DNA from: an uncultured Bacteroidales bacterium
GTDB taxonomy: Bacteria > Bacteroidota > Bacteroidia > Bacteroidales > Muribaculaceae
Direction: 5' to 3'
DNA: 64,000 nt
NCBI GenBank assembly: GCA_902772455.1
Contig: CACYAW010000010.1
Span: 1 to 64,000, forward strand
The notes beneath the pieces were generated by a model, which had not been told where the DNA came from, made no database searches, and saw only the letters and a program-made list of their open reading frames with translations. The position numbers were made by a program, and so were the translations under genes. Positions 30,819-39,593 of the stretch are shown here, piece after piece; the stretch's first letter is position 1, and the number at the start of each line of letters is the position of its first letter.

Positions 30819-33278
30819 TCATTTCGATGAGGAGAGGATGATATTGATGACGGCGTTGACGTCGGCGATGTTGACTTCGGTGTCATTGTTGACGTCGGCA
30901 TTGCCTTCGGTAGGCTTTCCAAAGAGGATTACGCCGATAATCGCATTGACATCTGCGATGTTTACTTCGCCGTCAGCATTGACATCTCCCGGGATGTGCT
31001 GGCCGTCTGTGTTGGCATAGTGGCAGTAGAAGGATTTCAGCGACAGGGTGTGGTCGCCTGCCTCGCCGCCCTTGTTGAGGGTGAACTTGATGGACTTGAC
31101 GGTTACGGGAAAGGTGCCCACGTTTTCGGCACCGCCCAAAGCGTTCAGGTCGAGCATGATGCGATAGTCCTGGCCCGCTTGAAACATATCGCCCTCAGGC
31201 GGGTCCATCCTGAGGAAGTGGGACGTGGTATAGTAGCGGTTGCGGGCATCCATCTGGATATAGTCGATAGGCATGGTGGAGTTGAACACCAACACGACAC
31301 TGTCGGGCAGACTATAGAACGTCACATCCTTACTCATTTGCAGATAGGGCGCGCGGTTGCTGCTGTAGGTAAAGGTAACATCGCCTGTGGCCTCGTCAAT
31401 TACGATGTTTTTTGCTCCTGCACCCTTCAAGGTCCAGCCGTCCCATTTCTGGTAAAGATACGGCTCGGAACTGATCTCGACATTCACGGTGTCGCTGTCA
31501 TTGAAGCCTCCAATGCTGCAGCCGATGAGGGTCTGGCCATTGGCCACGCCCCTTAACACGCCGCCAGTGACGGTGGCGACTCTCGTGTCGGCAACGTTCC
31601 AATCGAGCATCGCAGGGTTGTAGAAATAGGTGCTTTGATTAACCGTCGCGGTGACCTCGATGGGATAGTCACGGTTGTCGATGAGAATAGGCCGCAGGGC
31701 GATCGCCGGTTGAGCAGCCATGATGCGAACGGGTACAGTGGCTGTCAAGTTGCCAAGGGTAGCCGTGAGGGTTCCCGTAGCAGGGTCTCCACCAGCGATA
31801 AAGGTGCTGCCGCTCGTGGTACCGATGGAGCCGTCACAGGTCAAAGTAAATCCCTGCACATCCTCGTCCACCAGTTCGCCAATCCTGTTATAGCCTAAAA
31901 TGCGGGGCTTTACCGAAGAGTAAACGGGTGCATCCAGGCGATGCAGGTCAAAGGCAATGCTTATCACCTCGTTATCCTCCTCACCGACCGCTTCGACGAG
32001 CCAGCCGCAAGCCACGGCTCGCGGGGTGCCCTCGGTCGTGGTATTGATGATTTTGCCGAAGAGCATCATTTCGGCCGAGCCACCGGCATCCATGTTGACC
32101 ATCTCGGTGACATCGGGACACATCTGCTTCAGTATTTGGCAGGCCACCGCTGTGGGACAACCCGCCGACTGCCCGTAGAGGGGACTGGTCGATTTATCTA
32201 TCACCAGCAGATAGAGGTGCTTGCCGTCGGCACTGCTGCCGTAGCACGTGCGGGAATACACCTGGCTATTGTAGGTCTCGTCATAGTTGCGGCCCAGCAG
32301 TTCGCCATTGCGCATAATCGGGGCGTTACCCCACACCATGTTCTCGATGTCGGGGCGCTCGCCGGGCGCACCGCCCTCGATGGCGAGCCAGCCTGACGTC
32401 ACAGTAATCTCGTCACCCACGGCGAGAGCGGCCATAGCGGCCTTGTTGGCATCGCCCGTGACGGTGAAGCAGGCGTCATAACCGCCCAAGGTCTGACGGT
32501 CGGCATCGTTGACGATGCTGGCTACAACAAACCTCATCGGAGCATTGTTCTTCCAGCCTTCTCCGTCGGCCAAAGTGAGGTAATAGTTATCGGTATGGTT
32601 GTTGCCACGCTCGTTAAAGCCTGTCCAATCGTCCTCAAACTCGCGGGTGCGGGTATAGGCACCGTTCCACAGGCAGATTTCGCCGGCCACGGCTCGACGG
32701 TTCACATTGTGATAGGGCAACGGCTGGACCAGTTTATCACTCGTGATGACACCTTCCCACTGCAAGCGACCCAGCATCAACGTCTTGTCGTGGCTAATGG
32801 CAGCGGCTGCCGTGCGCGTTGGACCGCCGTTCCACCAATCCCAGGTCGTGTTGTCGTTGACCAGCGTAGTATCGTTGCGGACCACACCACCCAATGGCGT
32901 GCCCAGCTGGAAACTGCTCCATGGAGCCCCGTTGCCCGACACCACCCAGAAGTTGGCGTTGCAGCCCGCCACAGGGCGCTTGGTGGCCGTGCGGTTGCGT
33001 GTATAAGCGTTAGCCAAAGCCTCGGTGCGGCCCACTGTATTGTAGCCGATGGTCGTCTCGATCCGGTTATTGGGATTGTTGAGATCCACCTCCATCACAT
33101 AGACATTGAGCGGATATTCCGGGATGCGCACAATGGTGTTGACCATGCCTGGCCCCACCTGTCGATGCACCAGCGTGTCGGCGCTATAAACCTTGTCATT
33201 AATCAGGAAGTCGGCACGCGCGGGCAAGCACGCCAGAAAAGCCAGCATTATCATCAGGAAAAGATATCTATTCATCAT
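30819..33278 (-). CDS. Secreted phosphodiester glycosidase-family protein with dockerin tail
   Basis: An 819-residue exported protein with signal peptide MMNRYLFLMIMLAFLACLPARA. Residues 50-450 form a phosphodiester glycosidase (NAGPA-like) domain with AGCNANFWVVSGNGAPWSSF, GQSAGCPTAVACQILKQM and NMDAGGSAEMMLFG. A group of Ig-like and beta domains follows to about residue 750. The end carries two dockerin-like repeats (GDVNADGEVNIADVNAII and DVNNDTEVNIADVNAVI). In animals NAGPA uncovers mannose 6-phosphate; bacterial members probably cleave sugar-1-phosphodiesters in capsules or teichoic acids, but the substrate here is unknown. It stands alone behind its own promoter, upstream of the suf promoter. 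Confidence 0.82.
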   Translation of the reverse strand: MMNRYLFLMIMLAFLACLPARADFLINDKVYSADTLVHRQVGPGMVNTIVRIPEYPLNVYVMEVDLNNPNNRIETTIGYNTVGRTEALANAYTRNRTATKRPVAGCNANFWVVSGNGAPWSSFQLGTPLGGVVRNDTTLVNDNTTWDWWNGGPTRTAAAAISHDKTLMLGRLQWEGVITSDKLVQPLPYHNVNRRAVAGEICLWNGAYTRTREFEDDWTGFNERGNNHTDNYYLTLADGEGWKNNAPMRFVVASIVNDADRQTLGGYDACFTVTGDANKAAMAALAVGDEITVTSGWLAIEGGAPGERPDIENMVWGNAPIMRNGELLGRNYDETYNSQVYSRTCYGSSADGKHLYLLVIDKSTSPLYGQSAGCPTAVACQILKQMCPDVTEMVNMDAGGSAEMMLFGKIINTTTEGTPRAVACGWLVEAVGEEDNEVISIAFDLHRLDAPVYSSVKPRILGYNRIGELVDEDVQGFTLTCDGSIGTTSGSTFIAGGDPATGTLTATLGNLTATVPVRIMAAQPAIALRPILIDNRDYPIEVTATVNQSTYFYNPAMLDWNVADTRVATVTGGVLRGVANGQTLIGCSIGGFNDSDTVNVEISSEPYLYQKWDGWTLKGAGAKNIVIDEATGDVTFTYSSNRAPYLQMSKDVTFYSLPDSVVLVFNSTMPIDYIQMDARNRYYTTSHFLRMDPPEGDMFQAGQDYRIMLDLNALGGAENVGTFPVTVKSIKFTLNKGGEAGDHTLSLKSFYCHYANTDGQHIPGDVNADGEVNIADVNAIIGVILFGKPTEGNADVNNDTEVNIADVNAVINIILSSSK

Positions 33279-33306
33279 ACACAGGAATTTACGGTTAGTG
33301 GTTATG

Positions 33307-33314
33307 CAAAGATA
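33307..33314 (-). promoter_or_regulatory. -7 promoter box for the phosphodiester glycosidase gene
   Basis: TATCTTTG on the minus strand, about 29 bases upstream of the ATG. Confidence 0.5.
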
Positions 33315-33374
33315 ACCCTAACCCAAGAAACTGCCAAAAGGTGTTGATGATTTTTTGTCAGGCGAGCCTAAAAA

Positions 33375-34445
33375 TCACTTGCCGACGAGATAGCGACGGA
33401 TGGGAAGGCGGCGCAGGATGAAGACAAGCACGAAACAGACGATGAAAGCCAGGACGGCACTCACCAGGCTATCCACGACCCAATGGGTGCGGGCCAGCCA
33501 GGGCGTAAGGGGCCAAACGACCTGACGCAGAATGATCATTTGGGACAGGTAGATGCCGAAGGTGCACTTGCTCAACATGGGCCACCAGGTCGCGGTCATG
33601 GGACGGCTCTTGCGGTCATAGTGCTCAGGAGCGAACCGCTGCACAAGCACAAAAAGCAAGGTAGCCACGGCGATGTTGTTGACGCTGATGTCGTTGGTGA
33701 TGGTGTCGATGTGCTGCTGCCAAGTAATCCCGAAGTTGCCCTGCACCAGGAATTCGAACAAAGGCATCACCACGATGCCGAAAGCCAGCAGCAGCGCCCA
33801 CTTCCAGCCATGCTTACGGGAAAAGACCGGCAATCCGTAGCGGTGCAGATAATAACCCAACAGCACATAACCGTAGTAGTTGGCAAAGGCGCCGAACATG
33901 TTGTGGCTAGACTGCGATGCTTCCATGAAGACGCCATGCTGATAGGGAATGAATGACGAGAGCACCCATAGCACAAGCACGACCTCAACGCCCCGCTTGC
34001 CGATGGCATCGATGCACCTGCTCACCAGCGGCAAGGTCACATAAACGACCAGCAGCACATACACATACCACAGCAGCCCCTCAACGGGATGGAACAGGAT
34101 AGAGGTCAACAGGCGCGGGGTAAAATTGTGAAGCAGGAAAGCATGCTCCAGCAGATAGACAACCGTCCACACCACGAGCGGTGGCAATATCACGCTCAAG
34201 CGGCGCTTGACAAAGCGTCGGCCAGTCATGGTGACAGGCAGCAAGAGGGCGCCTGTAATCATGAAAAACAGGTTACAGTTCACCGCCACCAGTACGGTAT
34301 ATACAGCTCCTGCTACCGACGGGGTGTTATAATAAGTGCCGTACTGACGGATGGGCGTGTGGATGAGGATGACCAACAGGCAAGCGATGACACGCAAGAT
34401 GTCAAGATAAGGGACACGCCGTTGGAGTCGAGAGGGTGTCATCAT
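33375..34445 (-). CDS. Acyltransferase 3-family membrane protein
   Basis: A 356-residue inner-membrane protein with about ten hydrophobic helices. The N-terminus has the family signature [21 protein letters not shown], in which the conserved Arg and His are thought to take part in acyl transfer, and [12 protein letters not shown]. Members O-acetylate surface sugars or lipids; the target here is unknown. Its start overlaps the ispF stop by four bases (ATGA), so the two are translationally coupled although functionally unrelated. Confidence 0.88.
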   Translation of the reverse strand: MMTPSRLQRRVPYLDILRVIACLLVILIHTPIRQYGTYYNTPSVAGAVYTVLVAVNCNLFFMITGALLLPVTMTGRRFVKRRLSVILPPLVVWTVVYLLEHAFLLHNFTPRLLTSILFHPVEGLLWYVYVLLVVYVTLPLVSRCIDAIGKRGVEVVLVLWVLSSFIPYQHGVFMEASQSSHNMFGAFANYYGYVLLGYYLHRYGLPVFSRKHGWKWALLLAFGIVVMPLFEFLVQGNFGITWQQHIDTITNDISVNNIAVATLLFVLVQRFAPEHYDRKSRPMTATWWPMLSKCTFGIYLSQMIILRQVVWPLTPWLARTHWVVDSLVSAVLAFIVCFVLVFILRRLPIRRYLVGK

Positions 34446-34930
34446 GGATGGCCGATTTTGGGTTCAAGCATGACAACGGCATAGGCCGCCATACCCTCGC
34501 CCAGTCCCGTATAGCCAAGGCCCTCGGTCGTTGTGGCCTTGATGGAGACCTGGCTGGTATCACAATTCATGCAGGCCGCCAATTCGCGCTGCATTGCTGG
34601 GATATGGGGATTGATCTTAGGCTGTTCAGCACAGATGGTGATGTCACAGTTACCCAAACTGTAGCCCTTTTCATCAATGAGCCGCATCACATGGCGCAAC
34701 AGCAGGCGGCTGTCAATACCCTTGTAGCGCGGGTCGGTATCAGGAAAATGGTAGCCGATATCGCGCAAAGCAGCGGCGCCCAACAAGGCGTCGCACAAGG
34801 CATGGATGGCCACATCGGCATCACTATGCCCCAACAGTCCCTTCTCCCAGGGGATTTTCACTCCTCCGAGCCACAGTTCCCGGCCTTCGACAAGCCGATG
34901 AACGTCAAATCCCATCCCGATACGGAACAT
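34442..34930 (-). CDS. ispF: 2-C-methyl-D-erythritol 2,4-cyclodiphosphate synthase
   Basis: IspF closes the cyclic diphosphate in the non-mevalonate isoprenoid pathway. The 162-residue protein has [11 protein letters not shown] (metal-binding Asp and His), [29 protein letters not shown], and [23 protein letters not shown] at 34930 starts directly before the conserved [10 protein letters not shown]; a TTG three codons upstream is a weaker option. The usual trimeric zinc enzyme is expected. Coupled to the acyltransferase gene. Confidence 0.96.
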   Translation of the reverse strand: MFRIGMGFDVHRLVEGRELWLGGVKIPWEKGLLGHSDADVAIHALCDALLGAAALRDIGYHFPDTDPRYKGIDSRLLLRHVMRLIDEKGYSLGNCDITICAEQPKINPHIPAMQRELAACMNCDTSQVSIKATTTEGLGYTGLGEGMAAYAVVMLEPKIGHP

Positions 34931-34989
34931 ATTGTTCAACTATAGGTTAAATATTAAAGTTGCTCGTACAGCTATTAACTGTCAACAGA

Positions 34990-36162
34990 TTAGTTGCGGC
35001 CAAACAAGTCCTTGATGCCATCCATGTCAAACGACAGGGTGAAACGCAGGGTCTGGTCCAGCGGGCTGTTCTGGGCAGTGGCTATCATATAGCTGGCGTC
35101 AATCTTGATGACTTGAAGCTTGAAACCAGCACCCAGGCCGAAGTACTGACGGTTACCGGCAAACTTGCTCTCATAGTAGTAGCCGCCACGCAGGAAGAAC
35201 TTCTCATCGTAGGAATATTCGGCACCCAACGAATAGGTGATGCGCTTGACAAAGTCATCCTTAAAGCTATCGAAAATACCCGAAATCGAGGACTTGTTCT
35301 TCCAATCCTCAACAGCTTGTTCCCATTCATAATTATCGCCGTCATAGTCCTCGAGCCTCGGCTTGGCAGGAACAAGTATCCTGTTGGCGTCAAGGGCCAA
35401 TGTCAGGTTATTGCCTTCAGCAAGCGGGAAAGTGAATGCAGTACCAATCCTCAGGTTAGCAGGCAGATAGGCAGGGTCATTACCCTTGTTGTAGGACACC
35501 TTTGAACCGATATTGGACAAGTTGAAACCTAACGACCACTGACATTCGTTACGGCCAATCACAGGGAACGTGGTATAGTAACCCGACAAGTCGGCCGAGA
35601 ATGCAGACGCACTCGACGACAGGTCACCCGTGTTCATGTCGCTATATCCCAAGTCACTGTAGATATAACGCAAAACGACACCCATCGAGTACTTTTCACT
35701 CAGTTTGCGGCTATAACCCACATCCACCGACATCTCAAACGGGTTGATGGTGGACAGCATGGATTCACCTTCATAGGTATTCACTTCACCCAGCGAGAAA
35801 TAGCGCAACGAGGCACTCACCGCATGGTTGTCACCGCCACCCAGTTTATAATAACCTGAGAGATTAGCCAGATAGATGTCATTGACAATCTTGCGCAACC
35901 AGGGGGTGTAGGAAAGCGACACACCAGCATTGCTATAGGCAAAGGCATATTTTGACGGATTCCAGAATTGTGAGTTCTCGTCGGCTTCGGTAGCGGCACC
36001 CAGATCACCCATCGAAGCTCCACGAGCGTCGGGGGTAATGCTCAACGATGTCACACCCGTGGTGACGGGGTTAAACTCCGTGTTCTTGATATCTCCCTGA
36101 GACCAAGCCGTCAAGGCAGTAGCCATCATGGCAATGGCAACTATAGATTTTGTCAGTTTCAT
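34990..36162 (-). CDS. porV: T9SS outer-membrane protein PorV
   Basis: A 390-residue outer-membrane beta-barrel of the FadL-like PorV/LptO family. PorV carries cargo from the T9SS translocon to the PorU sortase and is required for attachment of T9SS cargo. The signal peptide is MKLTKSIVAIAMMATALTAWSQ. The diagnostic N-terminal part reads NPVTTGVTSLSITPDARGASMGD, then NSQFWNPSKYAFAYSNAGVSL; amphipathic beta strands alternate to the end (FTLSFDMDGIKDLFGRN). In P. gingivalis porU and porV are adjacent. Here the nearest PorU-like gene is about 5 kb upstream on the same strand. A paralogous PorP/PorQ-like role is possible, but the N-terminal motif favours PorV. Confidence 0.88.
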   Translation of the reverse strand: MKLTKSIVAIAMMATALTAWSQGDIKNTEFNPVTTGVTSLSITPDARGASMGDLGAATEADENSQFWNPSKYAFAYSNAGVSLSYTPWLRKIVNDIYLANLSGYYKLGGGDNHAVSASLRYFSLGEVNTYEGESMLSTINPFEMSVDVGYSRKLSEKYSMGVVLRYIYSDLGYSDMNTGDLSSSASAFSADLSGYYTTFPVIGRNECQWSLGFNLSNIGSKVSYNKGNDPAYLPANLRIGTAFTFPLAEGNNLTLALDANRILVPAKPRLEDYDGDNYEWEQAVEDWKNKSSISGIFDSFKDDFVKRITYSLGAEYSYDEKFFLRGGYYYESKFAGNRQYFGLGAGFKLQVIKIDASYMIATAQNSPLDQTLRFTLSFDMDGIKDLFGRN

Positions 36163-36223
36163 TTCTAATCAGTAAAAATTTCTATTGTCTTTTTACCTAA
36201 ATAACTAAGAAAACCTTCTTTTA

Positions 36224-36252
36224 TTGTATCACGACCTCGAATAATGATACAA
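36224..36252 (-). terminator. Weak hairpin after the amylase gene
   Basis: Eight-base inverted repeat TTGTATCA with TGATACAA around a 13-base loop, in the gap between the amylase stop and porV start. On the minus strand it is followed by TAAAAG, so termination is uncertain and partial read-through into porV is possible. Confidence 0.4.
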
Positions 36253-36272
36253 ATCACCCATCGTCACGAGCA

Positions 36273-38348
36273 TCAGCTCAGCAGCAGGTCGATAAGAGCG
36301 GTCACATCGGCGATGTTCACGTCCTGGTCGATGTTCACGTCGGCGGCATTCATGTCGATATCAGCATCATTGCCACTCAGCAGGTAGTCGATAAGTGCCG
36401 TCACATCGGCGATATTCACCTCACCGTCAGAGTTCACGTCGCCCGGCTCGGTCTGGGCATCGAGATAAGGCAGATAGGTGTCGGTCACATCCCTCACCTG
36501 ATACTTGTTGGTCTGCGTCGTCACCTCAAAGAATGCCGTCTGGCGCACACCCGTCACATCAACGGTCTGATGGCTGCTCGCAGCGCTACCACCCTGGCTG
36601 AAGACGAAGTTCAGATAGTACTGGCTGCCTGTGATGCTAAAGGTCTTGCAATAGAACTTCACGCCACCCACCATTCGGGTCTCGGTCACCACCGTGCCAG
36701 GCCAGTTGCCGCACTGCTGCACGTTATTGACGTCCCAGCAGTAGTAGGCCACCTGCGGCCAGTTGTTGGGAGCCACGGTCGGGTCTTTGAGATAGACAAT
36801 GATTTCATAGGCATCATACTCCTCGTTCACGACGGTGTAATTGCGTGTGATGACACCTGTCACCACGCCGTTAATCAGCAAGCCGGCCTTCATGGTCAGG
36901 CAGCGCTTGATGGCGACGCTCGCGCCGCTGGCAATGACCGTGCCGTTCGTTGCAGTGGGCTCGCTGCCATCAAGGGTATAGACGATTTGGGCGCCCGAGG
37001 ACTGGCTGATGGCTGTGAGCGTGACGTTGAACGGGTCCTGATGCTTGCCGCTGGGAACGCTGGCCCATGCCGTCTCGGTGGTCTTGCTCAACGCCAAACG
37101 GTAGTTAGTTCCACTAGCCACCAATACATAGGTTGAAGGTATTGAGAAGCCACTGCCACCCATCACGGCGAGGAGGGAGCCACGGGTGCCCGTGGTGCGC
37201 TGCACGTGGTAATTGTTGTTGGCACTGTAGGCGTGCCTTGCTGTCGTGCTCGTATTGGTGATACCTGCCAACTGACGGGCATAAATCATCTGCTTAAGAC
37301 TTTCCTTGTAGGTCTGCCAGTGCTTGAGGAAGACGCAAGGCGTGCCGGGCATGGCAAGCATATAGGCATTGGCGGCCTCGACATACTGGTTGATGGGATC
37401 CTGGGGGTTGTAAGAGTCACGGTACTGCGTGTCGTGGTTCTCGACAAAGGTCACCGAGTAGCGGCGATAATTCGCATCCATGTTCAGACCGTTACCCGAC
37501 AAGCCGGTCCAATTGCTGTTGTTCACCGCATCGCGAATGGTGTAGCGGAAGGGGAAGTCAAAAGCCGCACTCTGCACCACTCCGCTCACCTTGGTGCCGT
37601 CGATCCATGATTTCACGGCACTCAGGTTACCGTCCCAGTACTCGCCCACCGAATAGGTCGGCGTGGCATAGGCGTTATATAATCCCGTGTAGCTGGCCGC
37701 ATAGCCCCTGGTCATGTCATAGCGGAAACCCGCATAACCCAGGTCATCGAGCAGCATGCGCAGGTAGGCCTTGACGGTAGTCTGCACGTTACTGCTGGAA
37801 TGGTCCAGATCGCGCAGTCCGCCCCAGTCCTCACCGCTGTCGTTGTTGGCGCTCAGCGAACGGCCGTTGCTGTTGGCCCAGTTGAGCGTAGCACCGCCAT
37901 CATCGTTGCGGCAGATGTCGGTTGACAGCAGGCGGTATGTCGTGCCCTTGTAAACCTCGGCGGGGAATGTCACCCAGTCGTTGATGCTCTTGCGATGGTT
38001 GATGACCACATCGGCAATGGTGCCGATGCCCTTTGCCTTGAAGGTATTGATCATCGACTGCAATTCCGATTTGTTGCCGAAGGAACTTGTGTAGTTGGAA
38101 AACCAGTACTCGGGGTCATAGCCCATAGAGGTATAGCCGCCACAACTGGCGCTCTGCGGAATCCACACCAGCTTGAAGAACTCGGCCAACTCATCGGCCT
38201 GAGATTGAAGATTGGTCCACCTGCTGTCATTAAAAGAGTCCCAATAGAACCCTTGCAGCATTACTCCACCGTAATTGGCAGGCCACCCCTGTGCCACTGC
38301 CAGCACCGGCAGCAAGGCTAACATCGATATAAGAAGTATACGTTTCAT
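36273..38348 (-). CDS. Secreted GH13 alpha-amylase with starch-binding and dockerin-like domains
   Basis: A 691-residue secreted starch hydrolase. The signal peptide is MKRILLISMLALLPVLAVAQ. The GH13 barrel (about 24-420) shows IADVVINHRK, the nucleophile D211 in GFRYDMTRG, the acid/base E236 in SVGEYWDG, and D306 in FVENHDTQ. A chitobiase-like Ig segment follows (IVYTLDGSEPTATNGT, about 455-505), then a beta domain with a starch-binding-module look (ICWDVNN-like YYCWDVNNVQQCGNWPG). Two dockerin-like repeats (GDVNSDGEVNIADVTALID and DVNIDQDVNIADVTALID) end the protein. It lies directly upstream of porV with a 110-base gap, and is a likely surface-exported enzyme. Confidence 0.92.
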   Translation of the reverse strand: MKRILLISMLALLPVLAVAQGWPANYGGVMLQGFYWDSFNDSRWTNLQSQADELAEFFKLVWIPQSASCGGYTSMGYDPEYWFSNYTSSFGNKSELQSMINTFKAKGIGTIADVVINHRKSINDWVTFPAEVYKGTTYRLLSTDICRNDDGGATLNWANSNGRSLSANNDSGEDWGGLRDLDHSSSNVQTTVKAYLRMLLDDLGYAGFRYDMTRGYAASYTGLYNAYATPTYSVGEYWDGNLSAVKSWIDGTKVSGVVQSAAFDFPFRYTIRDAVNNSNWTGLSGNGLNMDANYRRYSVTFVENHDTQYRDSYNPQDPINQYVEAANAYMLAMPGTPCVFLKHWQTYKESLKQMIYARQLAGITNTSTTARHAYSANNNYHVQRTTGTRGSLLAVMGGSGFSIPSTYVLVASGTNYRLALSKTTETAWASVPSGKHQDPFNVTLTAISQSSGAQIVYTLDGSEPTATNGTVIASGASVAIKRCLTMKAGLLINGVVTGVITRNYTVVNEEYDAYEIIVYLKDPTVAPNNWPQVAYYCWDVNNVQQCGNWPGTVVTETRMVGGVKFYCKTFSITGSQYYLNFVFSQGGSAASSHQTVDVTGVRQTAFFEVTTQTNKYQVRDVTDTYLPYLDAQTEPGDVNSDGEVNIADVTALIDYLLSGNDADIDMNAADVNIDQDVNIADVTALIDLLLS

Positions 38349-38379
38349 CGTCCTTGAATTTTGTTGTTAATTATCACCA

Positions 38380-38387
38380 CAAAGATA
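38380..38387 (-). promoter_or_regulatory. -7 promoter box for the amylase gene
   Basis: TATCTTTG on the minus strand, about 32 bases upstream of the amylase ATG. Confidence 0.55.
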
Positions 38388-38468
38388 ATACATTTTCTAC
38401 TGCCTGACCAACGACAATGACTAAAAGACAACAATAATTCAACACCATCCGGTTCCTAGCTATCATAA

Positions 38469-38614
38469 AGACAACTAAAACAACCTAAACAACTTAACTG
38501 AGTTTTTTTTACACGAATGACCATAAACTACCATGAATGACCATTAAAAAAATATTCATGACCATTCGCGGGCATTGATGGCCATTTATGTTCAAAAATT
38601 AACCCCGGCAACGT
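38469..38614. repeat. 146-bp non-coding tandem duplication, unit 1
   Basis: First unit of a near-tandem duplication. It begins AGACAACTAAAACAAC, passes through a TTAACTGAG then eight-T tract, and a CATTCGCGGGCATTGATGG core, and ends CCCCGGCAACGT. Unit 2 is at 38630. Together with its flanks it fills the 480-base gap between the amylase and Bax-inhibitor genes, which holds no gene. Confidence 0.85.
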
Positions 38615-38629
38615 TAGAACACAAATTAA

Positions 38630-38778
38630 AGACAACTTGCACAACTCAAACAACTACTTAACTGAGTTTTTTTTACACGAATGACCACAAATAACCATGA
38701 ATAACGATTAAATAATAAATTCTTGACCATTCGCGGGCATTGATGGCCATTTATGTTCAAAATCAACCCCGGCAACGT
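38630..38778. repeat. 149-bp non-coding tandem duplication, unit 2
   Basis: Second unit, about 90 percent like unit 1 by eye. Only this unit continues into the complete terminator hairpin of the downstream minus-strand gene; unit 1 holds only half of that hairpin. Confidence 0.85.
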
Positions 38779-38793
38779 GAGTGTTGTCGGGGT
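38766..38793 (-). terminator. Terminator of the Bax-inhibitor-1 gene
   Basis: Stem ACCCCGGCAAC with GTTGTCGGGGT (one G-T pair), followed on the minus strand by TGATTTTG. Confidence 0.75.
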
Positions 38794-38828
38794 CGATTGT
38801 ATTCGTTGTATTTGTTGTCTTCTTTTTA

Positions 38829-39524
38829 TCAATCGCGGCTGCCGAAGAAGCGCAGCAGATACAGGAACAGGTTGATGAAGTCGAGATAGAGGGTCAGAGC
38901 GCCCATCGTGGCGACCTTGCCCATGATGGCCTGGGTATCCCATGCGGTGAGTCCCACAAAGATGAGCACACCGGCACAGCTGATGAGCAGATCAAACATT
39001 GAGTTCTTCATGAACATATTCACTATCGCGCACACGATAAGTCCAATCAGTGCCATGAACAGGAAGGAGCCAATCTTGGACAAGTCCTGACGCGTCACAT
39101 AGCCGAAGATGGTCATGGCGCCAAAGGTGCCAGCCGTAATGGCAAAGGTTGTGGCAATCGACACGCCGGTATATGCCATGAAGATAGGCGTCAACGTGAT
39201 ACCGTTCAAGATACTGTAGGCGTAGAACAGGGCGATTGCCGTGCCTGCACTCAGCTTGTCGATGCGGGCACTCAGGTAGATGACCAGGCCTAACTCGGCT
39301 GCAAACAGAATCCAGATTGTCGCCGTGGTGCTGAACAGCATGTTCATCAGAGCATCGCTGGACAACATCAGGTAGGACGTGATGGCGGTGGCCAACAGGC
39401 CCAAAGCCATCTTGCCATACACCTTGCGCATCACGCCAGCGACATAGCGCTGCAACGTCAATTCATTCTCGGCCTGAACGGCGGTCTGGTAGCCGTTCTC
39501 GATGTTATTATTCCAGTTGTTCAT
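38829..39524 (-). CDS. Bax inhibitor-1/YccA-family membrane protein
   Basis: A 231-residue inner-membrane protein with seven hydrophobic helices, of the BI-1/YccA/YbhL group. Typical parts are VMRKVYGKMALGLLATAITSY, SILNGITLTPIFMAYTG, TFGAMTIFGYVTRQDLSKIG, and WDTQAIMGK near the C-terminus with its conserved Asp. Relatives act as pH-sensitive calcium leak channels or modulate the FtsH protease; which applies here is unknown. It follows argS on the same strand across a short gap with heptamer repeats. Confidence 0.92.
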   Translation of the reverse strand: MNNWNNNIENGYQTAVQAENELTLQRYVAGVMRKVYGKMALGLLATAITSYLMLSSDALMNMLFSTTATIWILFAAELGLVIYLSARIDKLSAGTAIALFYAYSILNGITLTPIFMAYTGVSIATTFAITAGTFGAMTIFGYVTRQDLSKIGSFLFMALIGLIVCAIVNMFMKNSMFDLLISCAGVLIFVGLTAWDTQAIMGKVATMGALTLYLDFINLFLYLLRFFGSRD

Positions 39525-39530
39525 ATCTTG

Positions 39531-39559
39531 TAGTTGTTAGTTTTTAGTTCTTAGTTTTC
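39531..39559. repeat. TAGTTNT heptamer repeats between argS and the BI-1 gene
   Basis: Four consecutive 7-base units (TAGTTGT, TAGTTTT, TAGTTCT, TAGTTTT) just upstream of the Bax-inhibitor-1 start. Confidence 0.7.
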
Positions 39560-39593
39560 AGTAGCAAAAACCATGCCAACTCTACTGATTATT

